Below, in pieces: positions 8,341 to 17,710 of a stretch of 64,000 nucleotides of DNA. The notes under the pieces are model-generated. The model did not search any database, was not told the DNA's origin, and saw only the letters and a list, made by a program, of their open reading frames with translations. The number at the start of each line of letters is the position of its first letter. The first letter of the stretch is position 1. The translations under genes and the position numbers were made by a program. Location of the stretch: positions 310,001-374,000 of the forward strand of contig NZ_FOGE01000003.1 in assembly GCF_900111125.1 (NCBI RefSeq), read 5' to 3'. The stretch comes from Sphingobium sp. YR768 (GTDB lineage: Bacteria; Pseudomonadota; Alphaproteobacteria; Sphingomonadales; Sphingomonadaceae).

Positions 8341-8610
8341 ATGGCACATAAAAAAGCTGGCGGTTCGTCGCGCAACGGTCGCGATTCTGAGTCGAAGCGC
8401 CTTGGCGTGAAGAAGTTCGGCGGTCAGGACGTGATCGGCGGCAACATCATTATCCGTCAGCGCGGCACCCGCGTGTACCCGGGCCGCAATGTCGGCATGG
8501 GCAAGGATCACACCCTCTTCGCGCTCGGCGAAGGCAAGGTGGTGTTCCACACCGGCAAGCTCGGCCGCAAATATGTGTCGGTAGACGCGCTGGCCGCAGC
8601 CGCAGAATAA
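8341..8610 (+). CDS. rpmA: 50S ribosomal protein L27
   Basis: An 89-residue L27 starting [20 protein letters not shown], in which the flexible N-terminal tail reaches the peptidyl-transferase centre, followed by [22 protein letters not shown]. Ribosome-binding stretch AAGGAG lies upstream. No N-terminal cleavage extension of the Firmicutes type is present. It is co-transcribed with rplU. The cgtA/obg gene that often follows is not here; an acetyltransferase follows after a terminator. Confidence 0.97.
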   Translation: MAHKKAGGSSRNGRDSESKRLGVKKFGGQDVIGGNIIIRQRGTRVYPGRNVGMGKDHTLFALGEGKVVFHTGKLGRKYVSVDALAAAAE

Positions 8611-8694
8611 CGGACGACTGATGACGGGTCGTCCTTCAAAAGGGGCGATCCTCATGGGTGAAGGGCCATTGGCCTGAACCCGGTCCGAGGGAAT

Positions 8695-8730
8695 AAGGGG
8701 CGCTCCTTCCACGCGAAGGGCGCCCCTTTT
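8695..8730 (+). terminator. Intrinsic terminator of rplU-rpmA
   Basis: AAGGGGCGC then CTTC at the stem top pairs with GAAGGGCGCCCC, followed by TTTT. It lies 85 bases after the rpmA stop. Confidence 0.85.
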
Positions 8731-8881
8731 CCGTTGGGCGAAACACCCTCGCAAAAATCCCTCAAGCCTCTGGAACTCCATGCCTTCTCGCGCGTCGTGC
8801 GGGCGGGGCATCCAGCCAGAGATCACCGTCGCGAAGCCGTCATGAAAGGCGGCTAACGGCGCGCCCTAAGAGGAGACGAGA

Positions 8882-9454
8882 ATGTTCGCCCGTACCCCCC
8901 GCCTGCTGCTGCGTCCCGGCTGGATGGAAGACGCCCAGGCTCTGGCCATGGCAATCGACGATATCGCGGTTGCCCGCAACCTGACGCGCGTGCCCAGCCC
9001 CTATGGGCTGGACGATGCCGAAGCCTTTCTGGCCCTGCCCCATCATCCGCAGTTGCCCCGCCTGCTGGCCTTCACCCGCACCCAGGGCGCCCCGCGCCTT
9101 ATCGGTGGATGCGGCATCCATCTGAACGAGGATGGCGCGCCGGAACTGGGTTACTGGATCGCCCGCCCCTATTGGGGGCTGGGCTTCGCGACGGAGGCCG
9201 CGCGCGCCGTGCTGGCGATGGCGCGGGCAAACGGTGTCACCGATATCCGCGCCTGTCACTTTGCCGACAATCCGGCATCGGGCAATGTCCTGCGCAAGCT
9301 GGGCTTCCGCTTCACGGGGCGGATCGAGCCGCGCCATAGCCTGGGCCGTGACGCGATGGTCAATTGCCTGCTGTTCGAAGAAGGCGAAGGTGGCCGAATG
9401 AATGACGACCCGGCGATGATGCTCTATGGCGATGCATTGCCAGTGGCAGCCTAA
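8882..9454 (+). CDS. GNAT family N-acetyltransferase (RimJ/RimL-like)
   Basis: A 190-residue acetyltransferase. It starts with TPRLLLRPGWMEDAQAL, typical of the RimJ/RimL-type Acetyltransf_3 group, and has LGYWIARPYWGLGFATEAARAVL, the acetyl-CoA-binding beta4/alpha3 region, then NPASGNVLRKLGFRFTG. The substrate (protein N-terminus or small amine) cannot be read from sequence. Ribosome-binding stretch AAGAGGAGACGAGA supports the ATG. The stop overlaps the first base of the MITE-like element that follows. Confidence 0.88.
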   Translation: MFARTPRLLLRPGWMEDAQALAMAIDDIAVARNLTRVPSPYGLDDAEAFLALPHHPQLPRLLAFTRTQGAPRLIGGCGIHLNEDGAPELGYWIARPYWGLGFATEAARAVLAMARANGVTDIRACHFADNPASGNVLRKLGFRFTGRIEPRHSLGRDAMVNCLLFEEGEGGRMNDDPAMMLYGDALPVAA

Positions 9455-9625
9455 GAGCCTGTTTGGAAAATGCGCGGAAGAGCGCATTTTCGATGCGGCA
9501 CCGGCCTTCAAACGAGGCACGTGACTCGTTTGAACCCCACCCGACCGCCCACATATGGTACCCTGTTGGGCGGTCGGGTGTGGGCCGGTGCGGATGCGCC
9601 AGAGGCGCATTTCCAAACAGACTCT
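9454..9625. mobile_element. MITE-like long inverted-repeat element A
   Basis: A 172-bp non-coding block bounded by inverted arms AGAGCCTGTTTGGAAAATGC (9454 onward) and GCGCATTTCCAAACAGACTC (ending 9625). Nested inner arms match as well: GCGGCACCGGCC with GGGCCGGTGCGG, and CACCCGACCGCCCA with TGGGCGGTCGGGTG. It begins at the stop of the acetyltransferase gene. A second element with a related terminus (AGAG-GTGTTTG) lies at 51877. No transposase is encoded. Confidence 0.7.
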
Positions 9626-9717
9626 AAGGCATAGGTGATTGCCGCTCCGCAGGGCCGGGGCGGCAATCAAACGCGCCTGCACTAGCAATCCGCTGCATGC
9701 CCCGGTAGCGTTCCGGC

Positions 9718-11004
9718 ATGAACAATCACCCCAACGGGGCCGCGACCGGCTCTTCTTCCCGCACCCTGGGTCTGGCCGCCTGCATCGCGCTGGTGATGGG
9801 CAATATGATCGGGTCGGGTGTGTTCCTGTTGCCCGCATCGCTGGCCCCATTCGGCTGGGATGCGGTGGCGGGGTGGGCGTTCACCATTGCCGGGTCGCTG
9901 GTGCTGGCGTTCGTCATCGCACGGCTGACCGTGGCCATGCCGGATGCCAACGCCTCCCAGATGATCGCGCGCGCCTATGGGCCGCTGGCCGGTTTCGCGA
10001 TCGGATGGATTTACTGGCTGTCGATCATCATCACCAATGTCACCATAGCGGTGGCGGCGACCGCGAACCTGAGCAGCGTGCTGCCTGCGCTGGCGAAGCC
10101 GGGCGTGGGCGCGGTCTCTTCCATCGCCTTTCTCTGGGCGATGACCGGCATCAACCTGATCGGCGCGCGCGCAGCCGGGATTACCCAGATCGGCACCACC
10201 ATCATCAAGCTGATCCCGATCGCGGTCGTGCTGGTGCTGCTGATGGTCGTGCTGGGCAGCGGCGAGGCGCAGGTCGCCCCCTTCCCCGCGCAGGGTCTGA
10301 CCGGTGCAGGCATCACCGCATCCGCAGCGCTGACCCTGTGGGCGTTGCTGGGCTTTGAATCGGCCAGTGTCGCGGCGGACAAGGTGCGCGATCCCGCCCG
10401 CACGATTCCGCGCGCCACGCTGATCGGCACGGCGGCGACGGGCCTTATCTATCTGCTCGTCTGTTCGGGCATCGCGCTGACCCTGCCGGCGGCGGAAACG
10501 CAGACCGGATCGCCCTTCGGCGCGTTCGTCAGCCATTACTGGTCGCCCGGCCCCGCCAGCTTCATCGCGATCTTCGTGGTGATAAGCTGCCTTGGCGCGC
10601 TCAATGGCTGGACGCTGTTGCAGGGAGAAGTGCCGCTGGCGATGGCGCGGGCGGGCGAACTGCCCCGCTGGCTGGCCGTGACGGATGCCAAGGGGACGCC
10701 GGTGCGCGGGTTGATCCTGTCCACCCTGTTGGCCAGCCTGATGCTGGTGGCGAACAGTTTGCAGGGGCTGGTGGCGCTGTTCACCGCCATGGCGCTGCTG
10801 GCGACGTCGGCGACCCTGTGGCTCTATGTCGGCTGCGCGCTCGCGAGCCTGCGGTTCCGGCTGGTGGTGCCGGCGGCGGTCATCGGGCTGGGCTATGCGC
10901 TGTGGACGCTATGGGGCGCGGGGATTGTGGCCAGCGGATCGAGCATCCTGCTGATGCTGGCGGGCCTGCCCTTCTACTGGTGGGCGCGGCGGGGACGGAA
11001 ATAG
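9718..11004 (+). CDS. APC family amino-acid permease
   Basis: A 428-residue polytopic membrane protein with about twelve helices. The N-terminal GNMIGSGVFLLPASLAPFG is the unwound TM1 substrate site of the amino acid-polyamine-organocation family, and ALLGFESASVAADKVRDPART is the conserved TM6 region. It most resembles basic amino-acid/agmatine antiporter-like or YjeM/AdiC-group members, but the substrate is uncertain. The ATG at 9718 has no strong ribosome-binding site. It is convergent with dnaJ, with a perfect palindrome between them. Confidence 0.88.
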   Translation: MNNHPNGAATGSSSRTLGLAACIALVMGNMIGSGVFLLPASLAPFGWDAVAGWAFTIAGSLVLAFVIARLTVAMPDANASQMIARAYGPLAGFAIGWIYWLSIIITNVTIAVAATANLSSVLPALAKPGVGAVSSIAFLWAMTGINLIGARAAGITQIGTTIIKLIPIAVVLVLLMVVLGSGEAQVAPFPAQGLTGAGITASAALTLWALLGFESASVAADKVRDPARTIPRATLIGTAATGLIYLLVCSGIALTLPAAETQTGSPFGAFVSHYWSPGPASFIAIFVVISCLGALNGWTLLQGEVPLAMARAGELPRWLAVTDAKGTPVRGLILSTLLASLMLVANSLQGLVALFTAMALLATSATLWLYVGCALASLRFRLVVPAAVIGLGYALWTLWGAGIVASGSSILLMLAGLPFYWWARRGRK

Positions 11005-11007
11005 CTT

Positions 11008-11059
11008 CGTCATTGCGAGCCGAGCGAAGCAATATTGCTTCGCTCGGCTCGCAATGACG
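11008..11059. repeat. 52-bp perfect palindrome (CATTGCGAGC family)
   Basis: CGTCATTGCGAGCCGAGCGA at the left end is mirrored without mismatch to the right end at 11059, with no loop (centre between 11033 and 11034). It lies between the convergent permease and dnaJ stops. A related, more open copy is at 59115-59205. As RNA it forms a very stable hairpin on both strands, though without U-tracts. Confidence 0.9.
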
Positions 11060-11070
11060 ATAGCGGGGGA

Positions 11071-12219
11071 TCAATCCCCCCAGATTTCCTTGAGCTTGGA
11101 GAAGAAACCCGTCGATTGCGGGCATTCCTCGCCAGTTTCGGTGTCACGGAAGGCTTCGAGCAATTCCTTCTGCTTGGCCGTCAGCTTCGTGGGCGTTTCG
11201 ACATCGACCTGAACGACCAGATCGCCCTGCCCGCGCCCGTTGAGGACGGGCATGCCCGCACCACGCTGGCGGATCTGCTTGCCCGACTGGATGCCGACGG
11301 GAATCTTGATCTCATGCCGCGAGCCGTCGAGGCCCGGCACTTCGATCACCCCGCCCAGCGCCGCCGTGGTGAAGCTGACGGGCGCGCGGCAGAACAATGT
11401 CGTGCCGTCGCGTTCGAAGATCGCGTGCCGCTTCACATGCAGGAAGATATAGAGGTCGCCCGCCGGTGCGCCGCGCGCGCCAGCCTCGCCCTCGCCCGTC
11501 AGACGGATGCGCGTGCCTTCATCGACGCCGGCCGGGATATTGACCGACAGCGTCTTGGGCCGGTCGACACGCCCATCGCCCCGGCAGGAGCGACAGGGGC
11601 TTTCGATCACCTGACCCGCGCCATGGCAGGACGGACAGGTGCGTTCGACCACGAAGAAGCCCTGTTGCGCGCGGACCTGACCATGACCGGCGCAGGTGCC
11701 GCAAGTCTTGACCCCGGTGCCCGGCTGGGCGCCGGAACCGTCACAACTGTCGCAGGCGGCCGACACCTCGATCTGGATCTCGGTCTTCTTGCCATGATAG
11801 GCTTCGTCGAGGCTGATCTCCATGTCATAGCGCAGGTCAGCGCCGCGCCGCTGCTGCTGGCGCCCGCCACCGCCCTGTCCGCCAAAACCGGACTGGCCGA
11901 AAATCGTCTCGAAAATATCGCCAAGGTCGGAAAATCCGCCCGCCGCGCCGCCACGGAAACCGCCGCCGCCACCGCCGCCCGACTGGGCATTGGTATAGGC
12001 CGCATGACCATAGCGATCATAGGCCGCGCGTTTTTGCGGGTCCTTCAGGCATTCATAGGCTTCGGATACGGCCTTGAATTTGGCCTCGCTGTCGGTGCAG
12101 CCCCCGGTCCGGTCCGGGTGATATTTCATCGCCAGCTTGCGATAGGCGCTCTTGAGCGCGGCGCCATCGGCGGTGCGCTCGACTTCGAGCAGTTCGTAAT
12201 AATCAACTTCGGTAGTCAT
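11071..12219 (-). CDS. dnaJ: Chaperone DnaJ
   Basis: A 382-residue Hsp40 co-chaperone. The J domain (about 1-70) carries KYHPDRTGG with the HPD tripeptide. A Gly-rich linker (about 75-115) follows, then four CxxCxG-type zinc motifs (CDSCDG, CGTCAG, CPSCHG, CRSCRG), and finally the C-terminal substrate-binding domains. It stimulates DnaK ATPase and delivers unfolded clients. The order dnaK-dnaJ on one strand is standard; a 30-bp palindrome lies between the two genes. Confidence 0.97.
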   Translation of the reverse strand: MTTEVDYYELLEVERTADGAALKSAYRKLAMKYHPDRTGGCTDSEAKFKAVSEAYECLKDPQKRAAYDRYGHAAYTNAQSGGGGGGGFRGGAAGGFSDLGDIFETIFGQSGFGGQGGGGRQQQRRGADLRYDMEISLDEAYHGKKTEIQIEVSAACDSCDGSGAQPGTGVKTCGTCAGHGQVRAQQGFFVVERTCPSCHGAGQVIESPCRSCRGDGRVDRPKTLSVNIPAGVDEGTRIRLTGEGEAGARGAPAGDLYIFLHVKRHAIFERDGTTLFCRAPVSFTTAALGGVIEVPGLDGSRHEIKIPVGIQSGKQIRQRGAGMPVLNGRGQGDLVVQVDVETPTKLTAKQKELLEAFRDTETGEECPQSTGFFSKLKEIWGD

Positions 12220-12240
12220 CTGGACCCCCGCCCGCCCCTT

Positions 12241-12270
12241 CCCTCACCCGGGCGCGGGCCGGGGTGAGGG
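12241..12270. repeat. Palindrome between dnaK and dnaJ
   Basis: CCCTCACCCGG and CCGGGGTGAGGG face each other across a 7-nt loop. The core CCCTCACCC also occurs in the longer repeat at 22592-22715. It could trim dnaJ expression relative to dnaK, but there is no U-tract. Confidence 0.6.
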
Positions 12271-12284
12271 AGGTTAGGCATAGC

Positions 12285-14183
12285 TTACGCCTTGTTGTCG
12301 TCCACTTCGGAGAATTCGGCGTCGACGACATCGTCATCAGCCTTGGGCGCGTCCGCACCCGGAGCCGCCGCATTGGCCTGCTCCTTCTCGTAAATGGCCT
12401 GACCCAGCTTCATGGCGACCGTGGCGAGTTCCTGCGCCTTGGTCTTCATCGCTTCTGCGTCACCGCCTTCGATCGCGGTCTTGGTTTCCGCGATGGCGGC
12501 TTCGATCTCGCCCTTCAGCGATGCGTCGACCTTGTCGCCATGTTCGGCCAGCTGCGCTTCGGTCGTGTGAACGAGGCTTTCGGCGTTGTTCTTGGCTTCG
12601 GCCGCTTCGCGACGCTTCTTGTCGTCTTCGGCGAAACGCTCGGCATCCTTGACCATCTGGTCGATGTCCGAGTCGCTGAGGCCACCCGACGCCTGGATGC
12701 GGATCTGCTGTTCCTTGCCGGTGCCCTTGTCCTTGGCCGACACGTTGACGAGGCCGTTGGCGTCGATGTCGAACGTGACTTCGATCTGCGGCACGCCGCG
12801 CGGGGCTGGCGGAATGCCGAGCAGGTCGAACTGGCCGAGGATCTTGTTGTCCGCCGCCATTTCACGCTCACCCTGGAACACGCGGATCGTCACCGCCTGC
12901 TGATTGTCGTCGGCGGTCGAATAGACCTGCGACTTCTTGGCGGGGATGGTGGTGTTGCGATCGATCATGCGGGTGAACACGCCACCCAGCGTCTCGATGC
13001 CCAACGACAGCGGCGTCACGTCCAGCAGCAGCACGTCCTTGACGTCGCCCTGAAGCACGCCGGCCTGAATGGCGGCGCCCATGGCGACGACTTCGTCCGG
13101 GTTCACGCCAGTGTGCGGTTCCTTGCCGAAAAATTCCTTCACGGCTTCGCGCACCTTGGGCATGCGGGTCATGCCGCCGACCAGAACGACTTCGCTGATC
13201 TCGCTGGCCGAAACGCCTGCGTCGGCCATCGCCTTCTTGCAGGGTTCCATCGTGCGCTTGATGAGGTCCGCGACAAGGCGTTCCAGATCGGCGCGGGTGA
13301 TGGTCTTCACCAGATGTTTGGGACCATTCTGGTCAGCGGTGATGAAGGGCAGGTTGACTTCGGTCGTCTGGGCCGAGGACAGCTCGATCTTCGCCTTTTC
13401 AGCGGCTTCCTTCAGACGCTGGAGGGCCAGCTTGTCCTTGGTCAGGTCGATGCTTTCCGCCTTCTTGAAGTCGGCGGCCAGATATTCCACCAGCTTGGCG
13501 TCGAAATCTTCGCCGCCCAGGAAGGTGTCGCCGTTGGTCGACTTCACTTCGAACACGCCGTCGCCGATTTCGAGGATCGAAATGTCGAAGGTGCCGCCGC
13601 CAAGGTCATAGACGGCGATCGTCTTGCCGTCCTGCTTGTCGAGGCCATAGGCCAGCGCAGCCGCCGTCGGCTCGTTGATGATGCGCAGCACTTCGAGGCC
13701 CGCAATCTGGCCGGCGTCCTTGGTCGCCTGGCGCTGGGCGTCGTTGAAGTAGGCGGGGACGGTGATGACCGCCTGCGTCACGGTTTCGCCGAGATAGGAT
13801 TCAGCGGTTTCCTTCATCTTCTGAAGGATGAAGGCGCTGATCTGCGACGGGCTATATTCCTCGCCACCGGCCTTGACCCAGGCGTCGCCATTCGGGCCCT
13901 TCGCGATGTCATAGGGGACGAGTTCCATGTCCTTCTTGGTCATGGGATCGTCAAAGCGGCGGCCGATCAGGCGCTTCACCGCGAAAATCGTGTTGTCCGG
14001 ATTGGTGACTGCCTGGCGCTTGGCCGGCTGACCGATCAGACGTTCGCCATCCTTGGCGAAGGCAACGATCGAAGGAGTCGTGCGCGCCCCTTCCGCATTT
14101 TCGATGACCTTAGGCTTGCCGCCGTCCATGACAGCGATGCAGCTGTTGGTGGTGCCCAGATCGATACCAATAACTTTTGCCAT
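12285..14183 (-). CDS. dnaK: Molecular chaperone DnaK (Hsp70)
   Basis: A 632-residue Hsp70 beginning [15 protein letters not shown], with the phosphate-binding [14 protein letters not shown], the [13 protein letters not shown] motif and the interdomain linker [18 protein letters not shown]. The lid ends in the acidic [17 protein letters not shown] tail. I place the start at 14183; an in-frame codon seven residues upstream lacks homology. It folds proteins with DnaJ and with GrpE, which is encoded separately at 32077. The GAGGAAGAG stretch before the ATG is a good ribosome-binding site. Confidence 0.98.
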   Translation of the reverse strand: MAKVIGIDLGTTNSCIAVMDGGKPKVIENAEGARTTPSIVAFAKDGERLIGQPAKRQAVTNPDNTIFAVKRLIGRRFDDPMTKKDMELVPYDIAKGPNGDAWVKAGGEEYSPSQISAFILQKMKETAESYLGETVTQAVITVPAYFNDAQRQATKDAGQIAGLEVLRIINEPTAAALAYGLDKQDGKTIAVYDLGGGTFDISILEIGDGVFEVKSTNGDTFLGGEDFDAKLVEYLAADFKKAESIDLTKDKLALQRLKEAAEKAKIELSSAQTTEVNLPFITADQNGPKHLVKTITRADLERLVADLIKRTMEPCKKAMADAGVSASEISEVVLVGGMTRMPKVREAVKEFFGKEPHTGVNPDEVVAMGAAIQAGVLQGDVKDVLLLDVTPLSLGIETLGGVFTRMIDRNTTIPAKKSQVYSTADDNQQAVTIRVFQGEREMAADNKILGQFDLLGIPPAPRGVPQIEVTFDIDANGLVNVSAKDKGTGKEQQIRIQASGGLSDSDIDQMVKDAERFAEDDKKRREAAEAKNNAESLVHTTEAQLAEHGDKVDASLKGEIEAAIAETKTAIEGGDAEAMKTKAQELATVAMKLGQAIYEKEQANAAAPGADAPKADDDVVDAEFSEVDDNKA

Positions 14184-14223
14184 CTCTTCCTCTTGTAACC
14201 CCAAATATTCAGCGGTTGACGGC

Positions 14224-14251
14224 CCAATACCTCACTAAAGCGCCAAGGCAA
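14224..14251 (-). promoter_or_regulatory. Candidate dnaK promoter
   Basis: Read on the minus strand: TTGCCT (14251-14246), 16-base spacer, TATTGG (14229-14224). The start would lie about 35 nt before dnaK. CTTGCC shifted by one base could also be read as a heat-shock sigma -35. No CIRCE repeat is seen here. Confidence 0.4.
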
Positions 14252-14356
14252 GGCCGGTTTGCAAGGGGGGATATAGGCGCGGTTCCGCTTGGCACAAGAC
14301 GCTGGGACGATTAGCTGTGGTATCGACCGGAAACGAGACAGTTACAGGAGTATCGG

Positions 14357-14821
14357 ATGCGCGCCCGCTTTGCCCTCTTCGCCCTGGCCGCGCCGCTGGC
14401 GCTCAATGCCTGTGGCGACCCGGCCCCAACCTATATCGATCAGGCCTGGGTGCGGCTGTCGCCCAACAAGGATGCGCCTTCGGCCGGCTATTTCGTGGCC
14501 CATGGCGGCGACGCGGGCACGCAGTTGCGCGGCGTGATGACGGACTATGCGTTGAAAGTCGAAATGCACGAAACCGTCAGCAAGGACGGGATGACGACGA
14601 TGGAAGCGATCGACAGCGTCGACATTCCGGCCAAGGGGCAGGTCAGCTTCGCACCGGGCGGCAAGCATCTGATGATCTTCGGCGTCAATGATACGGCGAT
14701 CAGCCGGGGCAAGATGCAGATGACCTTCCTGCTGGCCAATGGCGACCGGTTGCTGGTGGACGCGGTGATCCGCAAGCCCGATGGCACCGCACCCGCGCCC
14801 GCTGACAACGCGGCTCATTGA
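14357..14821 (+). CDS. PCu(A)C-type periplasmic copper chaperone lipoprotein
   Basis: A 154-residue lipoprotein precursor. A signal peptide ends at lipobox LNAC (Cys19). The copper site of the PCu(A)C/DUF461 family is visible as M70-H71, M79 or M82, and H104-L-M106. Such proteins carry Cu(I) to the CuA site of cytochrome oxidase. Ribosome-binding stretch ACAGGAG precedes the ATG. Its stop overlaps the TTG start of the HExxH gene, so the two are probably translated together. No Sco gene is adjacent. Confidence 0.88.
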   Translation: MRARFALFALAAPLALNACGDPAPTYIDQAWVRLSPNKDAPSAGYFVAHGGDAGTQLRGVMTDYALKVEMHETVSKDGMTTMEAIDSVDIPAKGQVSFAPGGKHLMIFGVNDTAISRGKMQMTFLLANGDRLLVDAVIRKPDGTAPAPADNAAH

Positions 14822-15276
14822 CCAGCAGGCCGCTCACCACGCAGGAAATCACGCTCGCCGGATCGATGTTCGGCCGGGCGATCGATTATCAGCGGGTACG
14901 GGTGCATGAGCGGAAATGGTGGCCGCTCCAGCCGAAGGGTGTAACCATGGCCCCGGATGGCGACCTGTGGTTCCATCCGGAAGGCGGCCTGTTCTGCGCG
15001 GATTTCTGCGAAAGTCCGCTGCACATACAGGGGCATTTCATCCATGAGATGACCCATGTGTGGCAGGCGCAGCGATCCGGCAAATATTGGCTGCCGCTGA
15101 TGCGCCATCCCTTCTGCCGCTATGGCTATGCGCTTGTGCCCGGCAAGCCGTTCGACCGCTATGGCATCGAGCAGCAGGCGGAGATCGTGCGGCACATTTT
15201 CCTGCTGCGACAGGGCGTTGCGGTGAAGGGCAAGCCGGGGCTTGCGGCCTATGCGGGGCTGTTGCCGTTCGCTTGA
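14818..15276 (+). CDS. HExxH-motif 'vgr-related' protein (putative metalloprotease-like)
   Basis: A 152-residue protein without a signal peptide. H76-E77-M-T-H80 within GHFIHEMTHVWQ is a zinc-peptidase-type motif. Trp/Arg-rich N-terminal RVRVHERKWWPLQPKG and C-terminal YGIEQQAEIVRHIF flank it. I recall proteins of this kind annotated as vgr-related in sphingomonads; no activity is established as far as I know. The start is a TTG overlapping the TGA of the copper chaperone gene. An ATG at 14866 is the alternative but would drop the conserved-looking N-terminus. Confidence 0.6.
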   Translation: MTSRPLTTQEITLAGSMFGRAIDYQRVRVHERKWWPLQPKGVTMAPDGDLWFHPEGGLFCADFCESPLHIQGHFIHEMTHVWQAQRSGKYWLPLMRHPFCRYGYALVPGKPFDRYGIEQQAEIVRHIFLLRQGVAVKGKPGLAAYAGLLPFA

Positions 15277-15301
15277 GAGCATTACCCAAATCGGGTAATA
15301 T
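15273..15301 (+). promoter_or_regulatory. parDE promoter with overlapping operator
   Basis: TTGAGA (15273-15278), a 17-base spacer, then TAATAT (15296-15301). The inverted repeat ATTACCC (15281-15287) / GGGTAAT (15293-15299) fills the spacer and touches the -10, a typical site for autorepression by a ParD-type antitoxin. The -10 ends only 7 nt before the parD ATG. Confidence 0.7.
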
Positions 15302-15308
15302 ACGCTCA

Positions 15309-15560
15309 ATGAGCGCATCCACCTCCATCACGCTGAGCGATCATTTCCACGCCTTTGCCGAACGCAAAGTGGCGGAAGGCCGTTTCGGGTCTACCAGTGA
15401 AGTCGTGCGCGCCGGGCTGCGACTATTGGAGATAGAAGAGGAAAAGCTGGAGCGGCTGCGAGCCGCGTTGATCGAGGGCGAGGAAAGCGGTCCGGCCGAA
15501 GCCTTTGATTTCGATCAGTTCCTGTCGGAAATGCATCAGCGTCATCGCAAGTCCGCATGA
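15309..15560 (+). CDS. ParD-type antitoxin (type II toxin-antitoxin)
   Basis: An 83-residue protein of the CopG/ParD ribbon-helix-helix group. N-terminal TSITLSDHFHAFAERKVAEGRFGSTSEVVRAGLRLLE is the DNA-binding fold, and the acidic C-terminal part (about 55-83) is the toxin-binding region. The ATG at 15309 was chosen because ParD proteins begin at this point; there is no ribosome-binding site, which fits a leaderless message from the promoter directly upstream. It overlaps parE by 4 nt (ATGA). Confidence 0.85.
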   Translation: MSASTSITLSDHFHAFAERKVAEGRFGSTSEVVRAGLRLLEIEEEKLERLRAALIEGEESGPAEAFDFDQFLSEMHQRHRKSA

Positions 15561-15847
15561 CGTCGATTGCGTTCGCACCAGGCGCACGCAACGATCTCAT
15601 CGACATCTGGTCCTACACATTTGATCATTGGGGCGTTGAGCAGGCCGACGCCTACACGGCAGATATTCACGCTGCTCTGCACGCCGCCGCCGATCAATCA
15701 CCCAAGGCACAGTCCATCAACATGGTTCGCGCAGGCTATTGGCGGATCAGGACAGGCAGTCATATCTGCTATTTCACAAGAGCAGACAAAGACATCATCG
15801 TGATGCGTATCCTGCACGAACGCATGGATGCAGCCAGCATATTATGA
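15557..15847 (+). CDS. ParE/RelE-superfamily toxin
   Basis: A 96-residue protein with the ParE pattern: FAPGARNDLIDIWSYTFDHWG at the N-terminus, the central MVRAGYWRIRTGSHICYF, and VMRILHERMD at the end. ParE-type toxins poison DNA gyrase; RelE relatives cleave mRNA. The assignment to ParE follows from sequence style and the ParD partner. It overlaps parD by ATGA and is intact. On a chromosome such pairs usually act as stabilising or stress modules. Confidence 0.85.
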   Translation: MTSIAFAPGARNDLIDIWSYTFDHWGVEQADAYTADIHAALHAAADQSPKAQSINMVRAGYWRIRTGSHICYFTRADKDIIVMRILHERMDAASIL

Positions 15848-15851
15848 ATGA

Positions 15852-15886
15852 AAAAGGGCGGACCTTGCGGCCCGCCCTTCCTGTTT
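15852..15886 (-). terminator. Terminator of the sdh genes (minus strand)
   Basis: On the minus strand AAGGGCGG (15879-15872) pairs with CCGCCCTT (15861-15854), followed by TTTTT. It lies about 20 bases after the sdhA stop and also separates parE. Confidence 0.8.
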
Positions 15887-15907
15887 CTTCACCTGTCGGC
15901 GCGTCGC

Positions 15908-17710
15908 TTAGTAAACGCGGGCCTTGGGCTTCACATATTCCGCTTCGTCGGTCATCGTATAGTCGTGGACCGGACGATAATCGAGCGTCACCTTGCCGCT
16001 CGATCCACCCCAGCCTTCGAACCAGCTGATGGTGTGCTTCATCCAGTTTTCGTCGTCGCGGTTCGGGAAATCCTCATGCGCATGGGCGCCGCGCGATTCC
16101 TTGCGGGCTTCGGCGCCTTCCATCGTGCAGATGGCCTGGCTCATGAGGTTGTCGAGTTCCAGCGTTTCGATCAGGTCGGTGTTCCAGATCAGCGAACGGT
16201 CGGTGACCTTCACATCCTGAAGCCGCTTGTTGACGGCCTGCATCTGGGTGACGCCTTCGGCCAGCAACGCACTGTCGCGGAACACGGCGGCATGCTTCTG
16301 CATGGTGCGCTGCATGTCCATGCGGATGTCCGCCGTCGGCGTGCTGCCCTTCGCATTACGATAATGGTCGAGGCGGCTGAGCGCCAGATCGGCGGCATCG
16401 GCCGGCAGCGCCTTGTGCGGGGCGTTGGGCTTGAGGTTGTCCTTGAGGAACAGGCCGGTGGCGCGGCCGAACACGACAAGGTCGATCAGCGAGTTGGAGC
16501 CGAGGCGGTTCGCGCCATGGACCGACACGCAGGCCGCTTCGCCGACCGCGAACAGGCCCGGCACGATCACTTCCGGGTCATCGCCCTTCTTGGTGACGAC
16601 CTGACCATGATAGTTACAGGGGATGCCGCCCATATTATAATGGACGGTCGGCGTGACGGGCAACGGCTGGCGGGTCAGGTCGACACCGGCAAAGATCTTG
16701 CCGCTTTCGGTGATGCCCGGCAGGCGTTCGGCCAGCACCTTCGGATCGATATGGTCGAGATGAAGGAAGATATGATCCTTATGCTCGCCCACGCCGCGCC
16801 CTTCGCGCATTTCCATCGCCATCGATCGCGACACGACGTCGCGCGACGCCAGATCCTTCGCCGAGGGGGCATAGCGTTCCATGAAACGCTCGCCTTCGGA
16901 ATTGGTGAGGTAGCCGCCCTCGCCACGCGCGCCCTCGGTGATCAGCACGCCCGCGCCATAGATGCCGGTCGGATGGAACTGCACGAATTCCAGATCCTGA
17001 AGCGGCAGGCCCGCGCGCAGCACCATGCCGCCGCCGTCGCCGGTGCAGCTATGGGCCGAAGTGGCCGAGAAGTAAGCGCGGCCATAGCCGCCGGTCGCCA
17101 GCACGACCGCATGCGCCTTGAAGCGATGGATCGAGCCGTCTTCCATGCAGATGGCGATGACGCCACGGCATTCGCCATTTTCCATGATCAGGTCGATGGC
17201 GAAATATTCGATGTAGAAGTCCGCGTCATATTTCAGCGACTGCTGGTACAGCGCGTGCAGCATGGCGTGACCGGTACGGTCAGCCGCCGCGCAGGTCCGC
17301 TGCACCGGCGGGCCGGCGCCCATATTCTGCATGTGGCCGCCGAAGGGCCGCTGATAGATCGTCCCGTCCTGATTACGGCTGAACGGCACGCCGGCATGTT
17401 CCAGCTCGATCACGGCGGCGGGCGCTTCACGCACCATATATTCGATCGCATCCTGGTCGCCCAGCCAGTCCGACCCCTTGACGGTGTCGTACATGTGCCA
17501 GGTCCAGTGATCGGGGCTGTTATTGCCCAGCGAGGCGGCGATGCCGCCCTGCGCCGCCACGGTGTGCGACCGGGTCGGGAACAGTTTGGTGATGCAGGCG
17601 GTCTTGAGGCCCGCTTCGGCGCTGCCCATGGTCGCGCGCAGGCCCGAGCCGCCAGCGCCCACCACGACGGTGTCGTAGGTGTGGTCGATGATCTTATAGG
17701 CTTCGGTCAT
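15908..17710 (-). CDS. sdhA: Succinate dehydrogenase flavoprotein subunit
   Basis: A 600-residue FAD-dependent subunit of complex II. The dinucleotide-binding [15 protein letters not shown] is at about residues 15-30. [13 protein letters not shown] contains the His that carries covalent [12 protein letters not shown] and EGARGEGG are conserved catalytic regions. It oxidises succinate to fumarate and passes electrons to the iron-sulfur subunit. It overlaps sdhD by one base (TAATG). sdhB is not found downstream in the window: the next genes are convergent, so sdhB must lie elsewhere. Confidence 0.97.
   Translation of the reverse strand: MTEAYKIIDHTYDTVVVGAGGSGLRATMGSAEAGLKTACITKLFPTRSHTVAAQGGIAASLGNNSPDHWTWHMYDTVKGSDWLGDQDAIEYMVREAPAAVIELEHAGVPFSRNQDGTIYQRPFGGHMQNMGAGPPVQRTCAAADRTGHAMLHALYQQSLKYDADFYIEYFAIDLIMENGECRGVIAICMEDGSIHRFKAHAVVLATGGYGRAYFSATSAHSCTGDGGGMVLRAGLPLQDLEFVQFHPTGIYGAGVLITEGARGEGGYLTNSEGERFMERYAPSAKDLASRDVVSRSMAMEMREGRGVGEHKDHIFLHLDHIDPKVLAERLPGITESGKIFAGVDLTRQPLPVTPTVHYNMGGIPCNYHGQVVTKKGDDPEVIVPGLFAVGEAACVSVHGANRLGSNSLIDLVVFGRATGLFLKDNLKPNAPHKALPADAADLALSRLDHYRNAKGSTPTADIRMDMQRTMQKHAAVFRDSALLAEGVTQMQAVNKRLQDVKVTDRSLIWNTDLIETLELDNLMSQAICTMEGAEARKESRGAHAHEDFPNRDDENWMKHTISWFEGWGGSSGKVTLDYRPVHDYTMTDEAEYVKPKARVY

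Noticed and set aside
12264..14198. 644-codon open frame antisense to dnaK
   Set aside because: Classic antisense dnaK artefact caused by codon bias; no promoter, ribosome-binding site or domain supports it.
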